Assembly: GCA_903900155.1 (NCBI GenBank)
Contig: CAIUMD010000052.1
Coordinates: 1 to 38,321 of the forward strand
Direction of reading: 5' to 3'
Length of the DNA stretch: 38,321 bases
From: an uncultured Caulobacterales bacterium
GTDB lineage: Bacteria > Pseudomonadota > Alphaproteobacteria > Caulobacterales > Caulobacteraceae
This document shows, piece by piece, positions 1 to 8,435 of this stretch (position 1 is the stretch's first letter; the number at the start of each line of letters is the position of its first letter). The translations under genes and the position numbers were made by a program. The notes beneath the pieces were generated by a model that worked only from the letters and a program-made list of their open reading frames with translations, ran no database searches and was not told where the DNA came from.

Positions 1-66
1 ACCCGTCTCGATCACGAACGGCGCGAAGAACGCCCACTCTTCATCCGACATCAAGCCGCGAACCAA
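1..66 (-). CDS. IS5-family transposase, N-terminal 22 codons
   Basis: Only the first 22 codons are inside the window. The preferred start is TTG at 66, because GAGGAG lies about 7 bases upstream. An in-frame ATG at 51 is the alternative and begins MSDEEWAFFAPFV. A D/E-E-W near the start followed by a hydrophobic run is typical of the N-terminus of IS5/IS427-type transposases, before the DDE catalytic domain. No catalytic residues are visible. The C-terminal end of what looks like another copy is at 38182-38321. Confidence 0.7.
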   Translation of the reverse strand, partial: MVRGLMSDEEWAFFAPFVIETG

Positions 67-138
67 GGCCGCTCTCCTCAAAAAGCAGCCTTGAATCAGC
101 GATCAGCCAATTTGGAAATCCATTTTGTCAACAGGACC
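1..138 (-). mobile_element. IS5-family insertion sequence, 5' end only (cut by window edge)
   Basis: The element runs leftwards out of the window. Its outer terminal inverted repeat, read inward on the minus strand from 138, is GGTCCTGTTGAC. The same 12 bases, also read inward, begin the element at the right window edge (38185). Between the repeat and the transposase start lie about 70 bases with a Shine-Dalgarno-like GAGGAG near 73-79. The outside flank starts TAG, so the junction reads CTAG, as it does at the right-hand copy. The IS427-like subgroup is suggested by the transposase ends and the repeat; I cannot name the element. Confidence 0.8.
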
Positions 139-161
139 TAGTCGGCCGAGGGTTCATGACT

Positions 162-179
162 TCGAGGTCATGACCTCGA
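162..179. promoter_or_regulatory. Perfect 18-bp palindrome, candidate operator
   Basis: TCGAGGTCATGACCTCGA is a perfect palindrome 74 bases upstream of the DUF2807-type gene at 253. A second inverted repeat overlaps it (TCATGAC at 154-160 with GTCATGA at 167-173). The region could bind a dimeric regulator, or could form either of two mutually exclusive hairpins. I could not place a convincing -35/-10 pair nearby, so its relation to transcription is inferred only from position. Confidence 0.4.
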
Positions 180-252
180 TTTAAGTCGAACCAGTGACAA
201 ACCGCCGTTAGCTTCCCCTCATCGAATTCAACGCATCCGAGGGGAAAGACTG

Positions 253-1092
253 ATGCGCGCTCTGACGACCCTGGCCGTGCTGGCCGCCGCTGTTTCCGCT
301 GCTGGCGGGGTGCAGGCCGCGCCCTCCGTGAAGATCAGGGACGCCGTCGCCCGCGTCGTGGTGATCCCGGAGAACCGCAGCGACGTGAAGGTCGAGTTCC
401 TGACCACCAACGCCAGCCTGCCGCTGGAAGTCAGCAAGAACGGCGACGAGACGGTCGTCGACGGCAATCTGCGCATGAACCGGATCAATGGCTGCAACAG
501 CCGCGACGGCAAGGTCTGGGTTAAGGTGCGCGGCGTCGGCCAGGTGTCCTACGACAACTTCCCGCAGATCGCCGTCCGTGTGCCGATGGACGTCAAGGTC
601 AAGGCCGGCGGCGCGGTGTTCGGCAGTGTCGGCCGCTCCAATAGCGTCGAGCTGGCCAATGCCGGCTGCGGCGACTGGACCGTGGCCAACATCAAGGGGG
701 CGCTGAAGCTGGACCAGGCCGGTTCGGGCGACGCCAAGGCCGGTTCGGCCGGCTCGGCCGAGATCAACCTGGCCGGCTCGGGTGACATCAGCACCCAAGC
801 CATCAGCGGCGATCTGGAGATCAACATCGCAGGCTCGGGCAACGTCTCCAGCGCCAGCATCGCCGGCAAGCTGGACGGCAACATCATGGGCTCGGGCAAC
901 ATCACCGTCGCCGGCGGTCGCGCCCGTTCGGTGGACGTCAATGTCGCCGGTTCGGGCGATGTGGACTTCCGGGGCGAGGCCGATACGGTCGACGTCTCGG
1001 TGGCGGGCTCGGGCGACGTGCGCATCGCCAAGGTCAACGGCCCGGTCAAGAAGCACGTGGCCGGCTCGGGCGACGTGATCATCGGCCAATAG
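253..1092 (+). CDS. Secreted DUF2807 / GIN-domain protein (putative adhesin-type beta-helix)
   Basis: A 279-residue protein with a Sec signal peptide (about residues 1-22, cleavage near VQA-A). From residue 157 the motif (A/M)GSG(D/N) recurs seven times (about 157, 175, 194, 213, 233, 252, 271), every 18-20 residues. This is the signature of DUF2807, the 'head GIN' auto-transporter adhesin-like domain, which folds as a right-handed beta-helix. The regular spacing suggests one motif per helix turn. It probably sits in the periplasm or at the outer surface; no membrane anchor is seen. The ATG at 253 follows a GAGGGGAAAG ribosome site. The gene is monocistronic, bounded by the IS junction upstream and a strong hairpin downstream. 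Its molecular function is unknown. Confidence 0.8.
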   Translation: MRALTTLAVLAAAVSAAGGVQAAPSVKIRDAVARVVVIPENRSDVKVEFLTTNASLPLEVSKNGDETVVDGNLRMNRINGCNSRDGKVWVKVRGVGQVSYDNFPQIAVRVPMDVKVKAGGAVFGSVGRSNSVELANAGCGDWTVANIKGALKLDQAGSGDAKAGSAGSAEINLAGSGDISTQAISGDLEINIAGSGNVSSASIAGKLDGNIMGSGNITVAGGRARSVDVNVAGSGDVDFRGEADTVDVSVAGSGDVRIAKVNGPVKKHVAGSGDVIIGQ

Positions 1093-1117
1093 GCCTTAAC
1101 CACACTCTATATATAGC

Positions 1118-1150
1118 GAAGGCCCTGGGATCGCTCCCGGGGCCTTCTTC
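1118..1150 (+). terminator. Hairpin terminator between convergent genes
   Basis: GAAGGCCC (1118-1125) pairs with GGGCCTTC (1140-1147). The stem continues through a T-G wobble and GGGA/TCCC to a four-base loop at 1131-1134, about 13 pairs in all. The T-tract is short (CTTCTTC). It lies 26 bases after the DUF2807 gene stop and just before the stop of the convergent outer-membrane gene, so it may serve both. Its GGGATCGCTCC core is the reverse complement of the core in the terminators at 11458 and 17181. Confidence 0.75.
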
Positions 1151-1170
1151 ATGCACGGTGTGCGGTGTCC

Positions 1171-1929
1171 TTAGCGAACGCCGAAGCCGAACAGGTCGCT
1201 GGCCGTGGCCAAGTCGGCGCCCGCGCGGTCACGATCCTTCAGGCTGCCGCCGAAGGTGTAGCGGAAGCCGAACTTGACGGCGTCCGAGTTCAGCTTGGCC
1301 AGGTCCTTCGATTCCGCGTGGGTGTACTTGGCGAAGGTCGACCAGCCGGTGCCCGCGAACTTGTATTCACCGCCCGCATTCACGTCCCACAGGTCGGCGT
1401 TGACTTTGGTGTCGATGCGCGACCAGCCAGCGCCGGCGTTCAGGCGGAAGTTGTCCGACACGAAGTAACGGGCTTCACCGCGGACGGTGTACAGGTCGGC
1501 GTTCAGGTCGTTCGACTGGCCGTAGGCCGCCAGGCCGGTCAGCGTAACGTTGTTCAGGTACTTCTGGGCTTCGGCGCCGACGGCCCACAGGGTGTCGTTC
1601 GACGGGCGCGACAGGGCGGTGAAGCCGCCGACGCGGACGGTGTCGCCGATCTTGGTGGTCAGGTGCACGGCGCCCGAGGCGACGGTTTCGTTCGACAGGT
1701 CGTTGTCGGAGATCGAGACGTCGCCGTTGGCGGTCACGGTCCAGGCGCCTTGCAGCGGGATGGCGACCGAGCCGTCAATGACGACCGAGGTGCCGTCGTT
1801 GCCGCCCAGGCGGGTGTTCAGGTCCGTGTAGTTCACGGCGGCGCCGATCGAGCCGATGTTCTGGGCAAAGGCCGGGGCCGAGATGGCGGCGGCGATCAGG
1901 GCGGCGGTGGCGAAGAGCTTCGTATTCAT
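1171..1929 (-). CDS. Outer-membrane beta-barrel protein (porin-like)
   Basis: A 252-residue protein with a clear signal peptide (residues 1-22, cleavage APAFA-QN). The mature part alternates hydrophobic and polar residues in short strands rich in Gly, Asn, Thr and aromatics, for example around VNYTDLNTRLGG and the FGFRYTFGG strand near the end. This is the pattern of a small 8-12 strand barrel. A charged extension of about 24 residues (SLKDRDRAG to FGFGVR) follows the last recognisable strand, so it does not end in the usual terminal Phe. The ATG is preceded by AAGGGGATAG. It is transcribed away from the S10 operon. The substrate is unknown, and assignment to a named porin family would be a guess. 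Confidence 0.7.
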   Translation of the reverse strand: MNTKLFATAALIAAAISAPAFAQNIGSIGAAVNYTDLNTRLGGNDGTSVVIDGSVAIPLQGAWTVTANGDVSISDNDLSNETVASGAVHLTTKIGDTVRVGGFTALSRPSNDTLWAVGAEAQKYLNNVTLTGLAAYGQSNDLNADLYTVRGEARYFVSDNFRLNAGAGWSRIDTKVNADLWDVNAGGEYKFAGTGWSTFAKYTHAESKDLAKLNSDAVKFGFRYTFGGSLKDRDRAGADLATASDLFGFGVR

Positions 1930-2279
1930 TTGGGTCTATCCCCTTACACAACAGTGGCTCCCCGACCGGCTGGACGGTCGTTGTTGGGGGAGGGCCGCCC
2001 AGTCCGTCGAGGAGGGCCGCATCTATGGAGCTTCGCCTGGCTCCTCAAGACGTTGGCGGGCGCTTACGGGCTGAATAATGCATTTTTGTGACACTTGCGG
2101 AGGTGGGAATTTCGCCTACGCGCCAGCGTACGCACGTTCTTGTTTTGCTTTGACCTTAAAGCGTTAAAAGCTGACCGGTGTTATGTTTTCGAGGGTCTTG
2201 CGAGGGCGGGGGAGGGCGCCTATTCAGAGCTCGCCCGACGACTCGAGTCCCTATCGGACGAGACGAACCGGATCAGCGC

Positions 2280-2308
2280 TTGACGAAACCGATTCCGGAA
2301 CGTACAAG
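2280..2308 (+). promoter_or_regulatory. Candidate sigma-70 promoter of the S10 operon
   Basis: TTGACG (2280-2285), a 17-base spacer, then TACAAG (2303-2308). The -35 matches the Caulobacter housekeeping TTGACG; the -10 matches TATAAT at four of six. Transcription would start near 2315 and give a leader of about 245 nt before rpsJ. A GATTC (CcrM-type) site lies inside the spacer at 2291-2295. It is the best promoter-like match I found by eye in this region, but it is not proven. Confidence 0.5.
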
Positions 2309-2374
2309 CGCGCCTCTGTTGGACCGGCTGTGAACTTTCGAGTTCAAACGCGGTTTGCGAGACGCCCGGACATA

Positions 2375-2420
2375 GCGCCGCCATCCTTCTTTCGAGAAGG
2401 TCCTTCTTCGGAAGGGGCGC
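2375..2420 (+). promoter_or_regulatory. Structured RNA leader element with two UUCG hairpins
   Basis: GCGCC (2375-2379) pairs with GGCGC (2416-2420) and encloses two adjacent perfect hairpins. The first is CCTTCT-TTCG-AGAAGG (2385-2400). The second is CCTTC-TTCG-GAAGG (2402-2415), whose C(UUCG)G loop is a known extra-stable tetraloop. The two hairpin stems share sequence, so arms could exchange partners and give alternative folds. It lies 142 bases before the rpsJ start in the inferred leader. In gammaproteobacteria the S10 leader is the L4 target for autogenous control; whether this unrelated-looking element has a similar role is inference. Confidence 0.55.
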
Positions 2421-2561
2421 AATTTCGGTCATCACCCCCGGCAGGCGACTGTTGGGGTCATTTGTTTTGCGGACGCTGCGTACGGATTCCCACCTGGGGG
2501 TTCGGGTTGGTCTTTGAAATGGTTCGAGACGCGGGCGCAGCCCACTAGGAAACCGAGCGAT

Positions 2562-2870
<309 letters not shown>

Positions 2871-2883
2871 GGAGGGCCGATCC

Positions 2884-3651
2884 ATGACTCTCCCCACCCA
2901 ACGCACTGGCATCATCGCCAAGAAGCTCGGCATGACCCGCTTCTTCGACGAAGCTGGCCAGCACGTGCCGGTCACCGTCCTGTCGCTCGACGGTTGCCAG
3001 GTCACGGGCCAGCGCACGGTTGAGAAGGACGGTTACACCGCCCTGCAACTCGGCGCCGGCGCCAAGAAAGCCAAGAACACCTCGAAGGCCCTGCGCGGCC
3101 ACTTCGCCAAGGCGGCCGTTGAGCCCAAGCGCGTCGTCGCGGAATTCCGCGTCGAAGAAAGCGCCCTGATCGAAGTCGGCGCCGAGCTGACTGCTGACCA
3201 CTTCGTTGCCGGCCAGAAGGTCGACATCCAAGGCGTCACCGTCGGTAAGGGTTTCGCCGGCGCCATGAAGCGCTGGAACTTCGGTGGTCTGCGCGCCACC
3301 CACGGTGTTTCGGTCTCGCACCGCTCGCACGGTTCGACCGGTAACCGCCAGGATCCGGGTCGTACGTTCCCCGGCAAAAAGATGGCTGGTCACCTGGGTC
3401 AAGAAACCGTCACGACGCTGAACGTCACGATCTGGAAGGTCGACGTTGAGCGCGGCCTGATCCTGGTCAAGGGCGCCGTCCCGGGCCACGAAGGCAGCTA
3501 CGTGAAGGTTCGCGACGCCGTGAAGAAGGCCATCCCCGCCGACGCTCCGCGTCCGGGCGCCTTCCGCAAGGCTGGCGAGGCTGCTCCGGCCGCCGCTGAG
3601 ACCCCCGCTGAAGAGGCCCCCGCGGCTGCGACCGAAGAGGGCGAAGGCTAA
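2884..3651 (+). CDS. rplC: 50S ribosomal protein L3
   Basis: L3 is an early 23S rRNA-binding protein near the peptidyl-transferase centre. The 255-residue product starts [19 protein letters not shown] and keeps the conserved central [17 protein letters not shown] and [13 protein letters not shown] segments. Its C-terminus is longer than that of E. coli (209 residues): about 30 residues rich in Ala, Pro and Glu, probably disordered and acidic. GGAGG directly upstream supports ATG 2884 rather than the in-frame codon at 2848 inside rpsJ. Its stop overlaps the rplD start by one base (TAATG), suggesting translational coupling. Confidence 0.97.
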   Translation: MTLPTQRTGIIAKKLGMTRFFDEAGQHVPVTVLSLDGCQVTGQRTVEKDGYTALQLGAGAKKAKNTSKALRGHFAKAAVEPKRVVAEFRVEESALIEVGAELTADHFVAGQKVDIQGVTVGKGFAGAMKRWNFGGLRATHGVSVSHRSHGSTGNRQDPGRTFPGKKMAGHLGQETVTTLNVTIWKVDVERGLILVKGAVPGHEGSYVKVRDAVKKAIPADAPRPGAFRKAGEAAPAAAETPAEEAPAAATEEGEG

Positions 3652-4289
3652 TGAAACTCGACGTCATCAAACTGGACGGCGGCAAGGCCGGTTCCGTTGA
3701 TCTCGACGACGCCATCTTCGGCATCGACGACATCCGCGGCGACATCCTGCAGCGCGTCGTGACCTGGCAGCTGGCCAAGCGCCGCTCGGGTAACCACAAG
3801 ATTCAAGTTCGTAACGAGGTCTCTCGTACGAGCAAGAAGATGTACAAGCAGAAGGGCACCGGCGGCGCTCGTCACGGCTCGCGTCGTGCGGCTCAGTTCG
3901 TCGGCGGCGCCAAGGCCCACGGCCCTGTCGTCCGTAGCCACGCTTTCGACCTGCCGAAGAAGATCCGGGCCTTGGCTCTGCGCCACGCCCTGTCGTCGAA
4001 GGCCAAGTCGGGTGCGCTGGTCGTCCTGGACAGCGCCGTTCTGACGGATCCGAAGACGGCCGCCCTGCGCGCCAACTTCGACAAGATCGGTCTGAAGAAC
4101 GCCCTGGTCATCGCCGGTCCGGAAGTGGACGCGAACTTCAAGCTCGCCGCCCGCAACATCCCGAACGTGGATGTCCTGCCGAACGCCGGCCTGAACGTCT
4201 ACGACGTGCTGCGTCGCCAGACCCTCGTCCTGACCAAGGACGCGGTCGAAGCGATCTCGGCCCGTTTCGCTGAGAAGGAAGCCGCCTAA
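3651..4289 (+). CDS. rplD: 50S ribosomal protein L4
   Basis: L4 binds 23S rRNA and its long loop lines the exit tunnel. In E. coli it also represses the S10 operon through the leader. The product is 212 residues and carries the conserved loop [21 protein letters not shown], which reaches into the tunnel. The start overlaps the rplC stop by one base and the stop overlaps the rplW start by one base. If the S10 leader described here is regulatory, L4 is the first protein to test as ligand, by analogy only. Confidence 0.96.
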   Translation: MKLDVIKLDGGKAGSVDLDDAIFGIDDIRGDILQRVVTWQLAKRRSGNHKIQVRNEVSRTSKKMYKQKGTGGARHGSRRAAQFVGGAKAHGPVVRSHAFDLPKKIRALALRHALSSKAKSGALVVLDSAVLTDPKTAALRANFDKIGLKNALVIAGPEVDANFKLAARNIPNVDVLPNAGLNVYDVLRRQTLVLTKDAVEAISARFAEKEAA

Positions 4290-4585
4290 TGGCCGCCACC
4301 GCTCGCCACTACGACACGATCCTGTCGCCGGTGATCACCGAAAAGACGACCCTGCTCTCGGAGCAGAACAAGGTTGTCTTCAAGGTGGCCAACGATGCGT
4401 CGAAGGACGAAATCGCCGCCGCCGTTGAAGAGCTGTTCAAGGTCAAGGTCACGAAGGTCAACACCATCGTCACCAAGGGCAAGACCAAGCGCTTCCGTGG
4501 CATCGTCGGGCGTCGCAACGACGTCAAAAAAGCGATCGTGACCCTGGCCGAAGGCCAGTCGATCGACATCACGACGGGGCTCTAA
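4289..4585 (+). CDS. rplW: 50S ribosomal protein L23
   Basis: L23 sits at the tunnel exit and docks trigger factor and SRP. The 98-residue product has the family hallmark [11 protein letters not shown] near the N-terminus and the [11 protein letters not shown] loop (about residues 58-68). Its start shares a base with the rplD stop. rplB follows after four bases, keeping the canonical rplC-rplD-rplW-rplB order. Confidence 0.97.
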   Translation: MAATARHYDTILSPVITEKTTLLSEQNKVVFKVANDASKDEIAAAVEELFKVKVTKVNTIVTKGKTKRFRGIVGRRNDVKKAIVTLAEGQSIDITTGL

Positions 4586-4589
4586 TCAG

Positions 4590-5429
4590 ATGGCCTTGAA
4601 GACTTTCAACCCGACCAGCCCCGGCCAGCGCGGCCTGGTGCTGATCGACCGCAGCGAACTTCACAAGGGCAAGCCCGAGAAGAAGCTCGTTGAAGGCCTG
4701 ACCAAGTCGGGCGGTCGCGGCGGCAACGGCCGTATCGCGGTCCGTTTCCGCGGCGGCGGCGCCAAGCGCCTGTACCGTCTGGTCGACTTCAAGCGTCGTA
4801 AGCAAGGCACGGCTTCGGTCGTTCGCCTCGAGTACGATCCGAACCGCACCGCCTTCATCGCCCTGATCAAGTATCAGGCCGACGGCGAGCTGGCCTACAT
4901 CCTGGCCCCGCAACGCCTGAAGGTCGGCGACGAAGTCGTCACGGCTGAAAAGGTCGACGTGAAGCCGGGCAACGCCTCGCCGCTGCGCACGCTGCCGATT
5001 GGCACGATCATTCACAACATCGAGCTGAAGCCCGCCAAGGGTGGTCAGATCGCCCGTTCGGCTGGCGCCTACGCCCAGCTGGTCGGTCGTGACGCCGGCT
5101 ACGCCCAGATCCGCCTGAACTCGGGCGAGCTGCGCATGGTGCTCGACTCGTGCATGGCCACCGTCGGCGCCGTTTCGAACCCCGACCATATGAACCAGAA
5201 CCTCGGCAAGGCCGGTCGTTCGCGTCATATGGGCCGTCGCCCGCACGTCCGCGGTGTCGCCATGAACCCGGTCGACCACCCCCACGGTGGTGGTGAAGGC
5301 CGGACTTCGGGCGGTCGCCACCCGGTGACCCCGGCTGGTAAGCCGACCAAGGGCGCCAAGACCCGCGTCAACAAGGCCACGGATAAGTTCATCATCCGTT
5401 CGCGCCACAAAGCGAAGAAGGGCCGCTAA
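4590..5429 (+). CDS. rplB: 50S ribosomal protein L2
   Basis: L2 is needed for subunit association and for the peptidyl-transferase centre. The 279-residue protein is full length. It contains the RNA-binding region [17 protein letters not shown] (about 41-57) and the conserved C-terminal [11 protein letters not shown] motif with H230 and H232 (the latter equivalent to the essential His229 of E. coli). It sits four bases after rplW and three before rpsS. No oddities were seen. Confidence 0.98.
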   Translation: MALKTFNPTSPGQRGLVLIDRSELHKGKPEKKLVEGLTKSGGRGGNGRIAVRFRGGGAKRLYRLVDFKRRKQGTASVVRLEYDPNRTAFIALIKYQADGELAYILAPQRLKVGDEVVTAEKVDVKPGNASPLRTLPIGTIIHNIELKPAKGGQIARSAGAYAQLVGRDAGYAQIRLNSGELRMVLDSCMATVGAVSNPDHMNQNLGKAGRSRHMGRRPHVRGVAMNPVDHPHGGGEGRTSGGRHPVTPAGKPTKGAKTRVNKATDKFIIRSRHKAKKGR

Positions 5430-5432
5430 GCC

Positions 5433-5711
5433 ATGACCCGCTCCGTCTGGAAAGGCCCGTTTGTCGACGGGTACCTCCTGAAGAAGGCCGACGCCGCTCT
5501 GTCGTCGGGCCGCAAGGACGTCATCAAGACCTGGTCGCGTCGCTCGACGATCATGCCGCAATTCGTCGGCCTGACCTTCGGCGTCCACAACGGCCACAAG
5601 CACGTCCCGGTCTCCGTGTCGGAAGACATGGTCGGCATGAAGTTCGGCGAGTTCGCTCCTACGCGTAACTTCCCGGGCCACGCCGCCGACAAGAAGGCCA
5701 AGAGGAAGTAA
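5433..5711 (+). CDS. rpsS: 30S ribosomal protein S19
   Basis: S19 lies in the 30S head next to S13 and contacts the A-site finger. The 92-residue product starts [18 protein letters not shown] and has the conserved [11 protein letters not shown] and [12 protein letters not shown] segments, matching the family in length and content. Gaps to rplB and rplV are three and two bases, so it is within the continuous S10 transcript. Confidence 0.97.
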   Translation: MTRSVWKGPFVDGYLLKKADAALSSGRKDVIKTWSRRSTIMPQFVGLTFGVHNGHKHVPVSVSEDMVGMKFGEFAPTRNFPGHAADKKAKRK

Positions 5712-5713
5712 TC

Positions 5714-6094
5714 ATGGCCAAGCAGAAGCAAGAACGCCGCCTGCCGGCCGCCGAAGCGATGTGCAAGGTGCGCACCCTGCGCACCAGCCCGCGCAAGCTG
5801 AACCTGGTCGCTCAGTCCATTCGTGGCCTGAACGTCCAGCGCGCTCTGAACGAGCTCGAGTTCAGCCACAAGCGTATCGCTCAGGACGTCCGCAAGGCGC
5901 TGTACTCGGCGATTTCGAACGCCGAGAACAACCACAACCTCGACATCGACAGCCTGGTCGTCGCCGAGGCCTATGTGGGCAAGAACCTGATCATGAAGCG
6001 TTTCTCGCCCCGCGCTCGCGGTCGCGCGACGCGCGTCGAAAAGCCGTTCTCCGAGATCACGATCGTGGTCCGCGAACTGGGTGAGGCCGCCTAA
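5714..6094 (+). CDS. rplV: 50S ribosomal protein L22
   Basis: L22 has a globular domain on the ribosome surface and a beta-hairpin in the exit tunnel, where macrolide-resistance mutations occur. The 126-residue product has [14 protein letters not shown] and the hairpin region [20 protein letters not shown] (about 94-113). A short charged N-terminal lead ([15 protein letters not shown]) precedes the family core. Its stop overlaps the rpsC start by one base. Confidence 0.97.
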   Translation: MAKQKQERRLPAAEAMCKVRTLRTSPRKLNLVAQSIRGLNVQRALNELEFSHKRIAQDVRKALYSAISNAENNHNLDIDSLVVAEAYVGKNLIMKRFSPRARGRATRVEKPFSEITIVVRELGEAA

Positions 6095-6846
6095 TGGGTC
6101 AGAAAGTCAATCCGGTCGGGCTGCGGCTCGGCGTAAACCGCACCTGGGACAGCCGTTGGTTCGCCGACGGCGCCCAGTACGGCAAGATGCTGCACCAGGA
6201 TCTCGCGATCCGCGCCGCCCTGAAGAAGCGCCTGTACCAAGCCGGTGTCTCGCGCATCATCATCGAGCGTCCGCACAAGAAGTGCCGCATCACGATCTAT
6301 GCCGCCCGTCCGGGCGTCATCATCGGCAAGAAGGGCGCTGACATCGACAAGCTCCGCAAGGACCTGTCGATCAAGACCGAGGGCGAAGTCCACCTGAACA
6401 TCGTCGAGATCCGCAAGCCGGAAACCGACGCTCAGCTGGTGGCCGAGTCGATCGCTCAACAACTCGAGCGTCGTATCGCCTTCCGTCGCGCCATGAAGCG
6501 TTCGATCCAGTCGGCCGTGCGTCTCGGCGCCAAGGGCATCCGGATCAACGTCTCGGGTCGCCTGGGCGGCGCTGAAATCGCTCGTATGGAGTGGTATCGC
6601 GAAGGCCGCGTGCCGCTGCACACCCTGCGCGCCGACATCGACTTTGGCTTCGCTGAAGCCAAGACCACCTACGGCATCATCGGCGTGAAGACCTGGATCT
6701 TCAAGGGCGAGGTGCTGGAGCATGATCCGATGGCGCTCGACAAGCGTCTCGCCACCGAGTCCGGCCCGGCCGGCGAAGGTGGCGGCCGTGAGCGCGGCGA
6801 TCGTCCCGACCGGGGCGACCGTCGTGACCGTCGCGATCGCGCCTAA
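6094..6846 (+). CDS. rpsC: 30S ribosomal protein S3
   Basis: S3 forms part of the mRNA entry channel and helicase site with S4 and S5. The 250-residue protein starts [13 protein letters not shown] and has a type-II KH domain with the [10 protein letters not shown] loop (GKKG about 76-79). After the conserved [10 protein letters not shown] segment there is a low-complexity tail rich in Arg, Asp and Gly ending DRRDRRDRA, beyond the E. coli length (233). S5 (10638) carries a nearly identical RRDRRDR stretch at its N-terminus. rplP follows after 13 bases. Confidence 0.97.
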   Translation: MGQKVNPVGLRLGVNRTWDSRWFADGAQYGKMLHQDLAIRAALKKRLYQAGVSRIIIERPHKKCRITIYAARPGVIIGKKGADIDKLRKDLSIKTEGEVHLNIVEIRKPETDAQLVAESIAQQLERRIAFRRAMKRSIQSAVRLGAKGIRINVSGRLGGAEIARMEWYREGRVPLHTLRADIDFGFAEAKTTYGIIGVKTWIFKGEVLEHDPMALDKRLATESGPAGEGGGRERGDRPDRGDRRDRRDRA

Positions 6847-6859
6847 GGATTAGATCGCC

Positions 6860-7291
6860 ATGCTGTCTCCGAAAAAGACTAAATTCCGCAAGCAGTTCAA
6901 GGGCCGCATCCACGGCACTTCGAAGGGCGGCACGCTGCTGAACTTCGGTTCGTACGGCCTGAAGGCCGTCGAGCCGGAGCGCATCACGGCTCGCCAGATC
7001 GAAGCCGCCCGTCGCGCCATCACCCGCCAGATGAAGCGTCAAGGCCGCGTCTGGATCCGTATCTTCCCGGACGTGCCGGTCACCGGCAAGCCGGCGGAAG
7101 TCCGGATGGGTAAGGGTAAGGGCGCCGTGGATTACTGGGCCGCTCGCGTGGCTCCGGGCCGCATCATGTTCGAAATCGACGGCGTGCCGGACGATGTCGC
7201 GCGTGAAGCTCTCCGCCTGGGCGCCGCCAAGCTGCCGATCCGCACTCGTGTTGTCACCCGCATTGATGCGGGTGTGGCTCAGGAAGCATGA
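6860..7291 (+). CDS. rplP: 50S ribosomal protein L16
   Basis: L16 contacts A-site tRNA in the large subunit. The 143-residue product begins [16 protein letters not shown] and contains [25 protein letters not shown] in its core, which includes the conserved Arg-rich and RMGKGKG segments. Its TGA overlaps the rpmC start as ATGA, so rpmC is probably translationally coupled to it. Confidence 0.97.
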   Translation: MLSPKKTKFRKQFKGRIHGTSKGGTLLNFGSYGLKAVEPERITARQIEAARRAITRQMKRQGRVWIRIFPDVPVTGKPAEVRMGKGKGAVDYWAARVAPGRIMFEIDGVPDDVAREALRLGAAKLPIRTRVVTRIDAGVAQEA

Positions 7292-7485
7292 TCATGAAGA
7301 TCGCTGACATCCGGGGCCTGACCCCCGACCAACTGGCCGACACCCTGATCAGCCTGAAGAAAGAGCAGTTCAACCTGCGCTTCCAGGCCGCCACGGGCCA
7401 GGTCGAGAAGACCCACCGCGTCAACGAGATCCGCAAGGATATCGCGCGGATCAAGACCGTGCTGCGCGCCAAGGCCGCGGCTTAA
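7288..7485 (+). CDS. rpmC: 50S ribosomal protein L29
   Basis: L29 is a small two-helix protein near the tunnel exit, beside L23. The 65-residue product has [20 protein letters not shown], the most conserved part of the family. Two ATGs lie close together. The first (7288) overlaps the rplP stop by four bases; the second (7294) would shorten the protein by two residues. The first is kept for coupling. rpsQ follows after 10 bases with an AAGGAGA site. Confidence 0.95.
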   Translation: MIMKIADIRGLTPDQLADTLISLKKEQFNLRFQAATGQVEKTHRVNEIRKDIARIKTVLRAKAAA

Positions 7486-7495
7486 GGAGAACGAT

Positions 7496-7735
7496 ATGCC
7501 CAAGCGTATCCTCGAAGGGGTCGTCGTCTCCGACAAGGGCGATAAGACCGTCGTGGTGAAGGTGGAACGGACTATCGTTCACCCGATCCTGAAGAAGATC
7601 GTGCGTCAGTCGAAGAAGTACCACGCGCACGACGAATCCAACGCGTACAAGGCCGGCGAAGCAATTCGCATCGTCGAATGCGCTCCGAAGTCCAAGCTGA
7701 AGACCTGGGAAGTCCTTCCCAAGGCTTCCGCTTAA
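7496..7735 (+). CDS. rpsQ: 30S ribosomal protein S17
   Basis: S17 is a primary 16S rRNA-binding OB-fold protein. The 79-residue product contains [19 protein letters not shown] and [14 protein letters not shown], both conserved. An AAGGAGA ribosome site precedes ATG 7496. It lies 10 bases after rpmC and 17 before rplN, at the usual S10/spc boundary. No promoter or terminator is visible in that 17-base gap, so the two operons appear to be joined. Confidence 0.97.
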   Translation: MPKRILEGVVVSDKGDKTVVVKVERTIVHPILKKIVRQSKKYHAHDESNAYKAGEAIRIVECAPKSKLKTWEVLPKASA

Positions 7736-7752
7736 TCTGGAAGGTTTAGACC

Positions 7753-8121
7753 ATGATCCAGATGCAAACTAACCTGGAAGTCGCCGACAACTCTGGCGCT
7801 CGCCGGGTCATGTGCATCAAGGTGTTGGGCGGCGCAGGCCGTCGCTACGCCAGCGTTGGCGACGTTATTGTCGTCTCCGTGAAGGAAGCCATCCCGCGTG
7901 GTCGCGTGAAGAAGGGTGACGTGCTGCGCGCCGTCGTCGTTCGCGTGAACCAAAACCTGAAGCGCAAGGATGGCTCGGTCATCCGCTTCGACAAGAACGC
8001 CGCGGTGATTGTGAACAAAGCCAGCGAGCCGGTCGGCACGCGGATCTTCGGCCCGGTTCCCCGTGAACTGCGCGCCAAGAACCACATGAAGATCATCTCC
8101 CTCGCTCCGGAGGTGCTGTAA
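7753..8121 (+). CDS. rplN: 50S ribosomal protein L14
   Basis: L14 lies at the subunit interface, contacts 16S helix 14 and is the docking site of RsfS. The 122-residue product has the typical start [19 protein letters not shown] and the conserved [16 protein letters not shown] near the end. It normally opens the spc operon; here no promoter is evident before it. Its stop overlaps the rplX start by one base. Confidence 0.97.
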   Translation: MIQMQTNLEVADNSGARRVMCIKVLGGAGRRYASVGDVIVVSVKEAIPRGRVKKGDVLRAVVVRVNQNLKRKDGSVIRFDKNAAVIVNKASEPVGTRIFGPVPRELRAKNHMKIISLAPEVL

Positions 8122-8435
8122 TGGCCGCTAAGATCAAGAAGGGCGACCGCGTCGTCGTTCTGGCCGGCAAGGACAAGGGCAAGCAAGGCGCTGTCCTGCA
8201 GGTCCTGCCGAAGGACAACCGGGTTGTCGTGGAAGGCGTGAACATGGTTTCGCGTCACACCAAGGCCACCCAAGCCGACCCGCAAGGCGGCATCAAGCAC
8301 AAGGAAGCCGCGCTGCACGTCTCGAACGTCGCCGTCGTGGACTCCAACGGCAAGGCCACCCGCGTCGGCTTCAAGATCGAAGGCGACAAGAAGGTGCGCG
8401 TCGCCAAGACGACCGGCGAGGTGATCAATGGCTGA
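8121..8435 (+). CDS. rplX: 50S ribosomal protein L24
   Basis: L24 is an assembly-initiator protein that binds the 5' end of 23S rRNA. The 104-residue product begins with a KOW motif ([20 protein letters not shown], residues 4-23), the family hallmark. It overlaps rplN by one base and rplE by eight, an arrangement that couples L14, L24 and L5 translation. Confidence 0.97.
   Translation: MAAKIKKGDRVVVLAGKDKGKQGAVLQVLPKDNRVVVEGVNMVSRHTKATQADPQGGIKHKEAALHVSNVAVVDSNGKATRVGFKIEGDKKVRVAKTTGEVING

Larger units (their letters stand above)
1930..2561. other. 632-bp intergenic region: divergent promoters and S10 operon leader
   Basis: No convincing gene lies here; the open frames on either strand lack ribosome sites and family features. 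On the plus strand it holds the candidate S10 promoter (2280-2308), a small hairpin CAAAC/GTTTG (2345-2357), and the two-hairpin element (2375-2420). ACCCC (2434-2438) can also pair with GGGGT (2454-2458). GANTC methylation sites occur at 2240-2244 and 2245-2249 (together the palindrome GACTCGAGTC), 2291-2295 and 2485-2489. On the minus strand, TTGAGG and CATAGAT about 120-90 bases before the barrel gene's ATG could be its promoter, but the match is weak. Confidence 0.6.

Noticed and set aside
188..209. ECF-sigma-like promoter (GAACC then CGTT) before the DUF2807 gene
   Set aside because: The gap between the boxes is about two bases too short for the known -35/-10 spacing of such promoters, and only part of each box matches.
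208..1089. Long open frame on the minus strand opposite the DUF2807 gene
   Set aside because: It is a His/Asp/Arg/Ala-rich translation with no ribosome site or family features, the usual antisense shadow of a GC-rich gene.
2149..2187. TTGACC with TATGTT as the S10 promoter
   Set aside because: The spacing is 26 bases, too long for a sigma-70 promoter; the TTGACG at 2280 fits better.
4569..5681. 370-codon open frame on the minus strand across rplB and rpsS
   Set aside because: It is fully opposite essential ribosomal genes, has Asp/Ala/Arg-rich low-complexity content, and no promoter or ribosome site.
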